Shown: piece after piece, positions 63,011 to 64,000 of the stretch | Layout: the number at the start of each line of letters is the position of its first letter | How positions within the stretch are numbered: position 1 is the stretch's first letter | DNA from: Lepidostoma basale | Lineage: Eukaryota > Arthropoda > Insecta > Trichoptera > Lepidostomatidae | Direction of reading: 5' to 3' | NCBI GenBank assembly: GCA_022606425.2 | Contig: JAHDVF020001045.1 | Location: 434,001 to 498,000 of the forward strand | DNA: 64,000 nt | The notes under the pieces: model-generated | The model's input: the letters and a program-made list of their open reading frames with translations, nothing else | What the model was told of the DNA's origin: nothing | The model's database searches: none | Position numbers and translations under genes: made by a program

Positions 63011-63810
63011 TATATTTTTTCTAACGTAAGTGTCGCAAGGGCGACAGACGGGCCTAGGGGTTGATTGAGCTAATCTGACAAAAGGCGTCGTTCGCCTATA
63101 ACAGCTTCAGATAAGCGTTGGGAAATACTCTATGCCCTAGATCAGGACAACCTTCAAAAGTTAATAATAAACGTCAATAGGAAATAAGCTTACAAGATGT
63201 AAGCTGACGGTTGATGATATATCTGTGGAGCAAGTAATGAGTTTCAGATATTTGGGAGTAGAGATCTACAGCCAAAATACCTTTATACCGAAGCACGAGA
63301 ACAAGTCAGTAAAGCCTATGCCCTGTCAGGATGCCTGAAGAATCTGGTCTGAAAGAACAAGCATATGCGTATCGACAGCAAGATTAGATTTATAAAACAT
63401 GCGTGCGACCTATCATGGCGTACGCTGTAGAGACGCGGGCCGGACAGTGTGCGAACCAAGGGTCTACTAAGAACATCGGAGATGAAGGTCCTAAAATCAA
63501 TTACTGGAAAAACTCTCCGAGATTGTGTCGTAAGTAGACATAAGAAAAACTTGCGAAATAGAGGATATCGTTCAGTGGAGTAGATCCAGAAAAAGATACT
63601 GGAGGGACGATGTAGCCCGAATGGATGGTGATAGATTTGCATATACTCGTATAGCCGCTTATGAAATCCCCTCCGGACACCGCCCAACTGGAAGACCGCC
63701 TAAGAGATGGAAGGACAGCTGGATCTCATCATTCGACGAGACGTGATTTCTGTGTCACAGATCGTCAGATCTATTAAAAGAAAAATAAGAAGAAGGATAT
63801 AATCACAAGG
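63011..63810 (+). mobile_element. LINE-E, longest copy
   Basis: CKLTVDDISVEQVMSFRYLG, VEIYSQ, GCLKNLVW-like, TSEMKVLKSITGKTLRDCVV-like, IEDIVQWSRSRKRYWRDDVA, RMDGDRFAYTRIAAYEIPSG, HRPTGRPPKRWKDSWISSFD. Several frameshifts and stops. 3' tail AAAAATAAGAAGAAGG. Confidence 0.8.
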
Positions 63811-64000
63811 CCGACCACCGAGCCGACGGTCCGATCAAATCAGGGCGCTGACTGACCTCTTAATAGCTGTAGAGACTGGAGACTGATCGGTGACAGGAGC
63901 GTACGGCGATCCACGTTGAATAGTTTACGGGATAGACACGGAGCTTGGTGATGAGTAATGCGACTAAAGAAGAAGTCATATTTTTGTTTCTGTGTGACTA
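63811..64000 (+). mobile_element. possible LINE 3' end at window edge
   Basis: Ends GCGACTAAAGAAGAAGTCAT, a GAA-type tail following non-coding sequence. No second copy in the window. Confidence 0.35.

Overview
The window is AT-rich insect DNA, most likely from a moth or butterfly. That assignment is an inference. It rests on non-LTR elements whose 3' ends read CTGCCTACCCCTTCGGGGAGAC, on RTE-like reverse-transcriptase fragments, on a tRNA-derived SINE and on a mariner transposase remnant of insect type. I see no rRNA, tRNA gene, CRISPR array or intact transposon gene.

Host coding content is confined to the left end. Positions about 1218-4119 (+) hold the last two coding exons of one gene: a 2.2-kb exon for a proline-, serine- and glutamate-rich protein with repeated Pro-x-Trp-Lys motifs, a 538-bp intron containing a SINE, and a 181-bp terminal exon. 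The donor and acceptor join in frame. Upstream exons lie outside the window or were not recognised. From about 4.3 kb to the end (about 60 kb) I find no convincing host exon.

The remaining sequence is a mosaic of mobile-element debris. (1) A 5'-truncated LINE with a (TTAG)n tail (TTAG-LINE) is present in about 14 pieces. A non-coding partner SINE (TTAG-SINE) shares its 3' end. Several copies have exact 10-15 bp target-site duplications (TSDs). (2) A sister LINE ends in (GTT)n. (3) Several LINE 3' ends carry GAA-rich tails; here they are called D, E, F and G. (4) One 1.1-kb piece of another LINE retains the reverse-transcriptase FADD box. (5) There is a CR1/L2-like tail, mariner and Tc/mariner-type transposase remnants, a Harbinger-like MITE, and a MITE with long inverted repeats (R family). 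(6) Seven tRNA-derived SINE copies are scattered through the window. Many insertions are nested, so relative ages can be read.

The most unusual signal is a set of short structured modules seen throughout the window, often as head-to-head inverted pairs. Each reads CUGANGA, one extra base, a stem-loop, GAA, a short palindrome (ACAUGU, ACCGGU, ACAGCUGU or ACGU), then C or U. This is the order of a minimal type I hammerhead ribozyme with a very short stem III, as known from Penelope-like elements and retrozymes. At least six otherwise unrelated repeat families share it. Some copies also have a matching stem I. No Penelope reverse transcriptase is present here. The extra base before stem II departs from the canonical core, so activity is uncertain.
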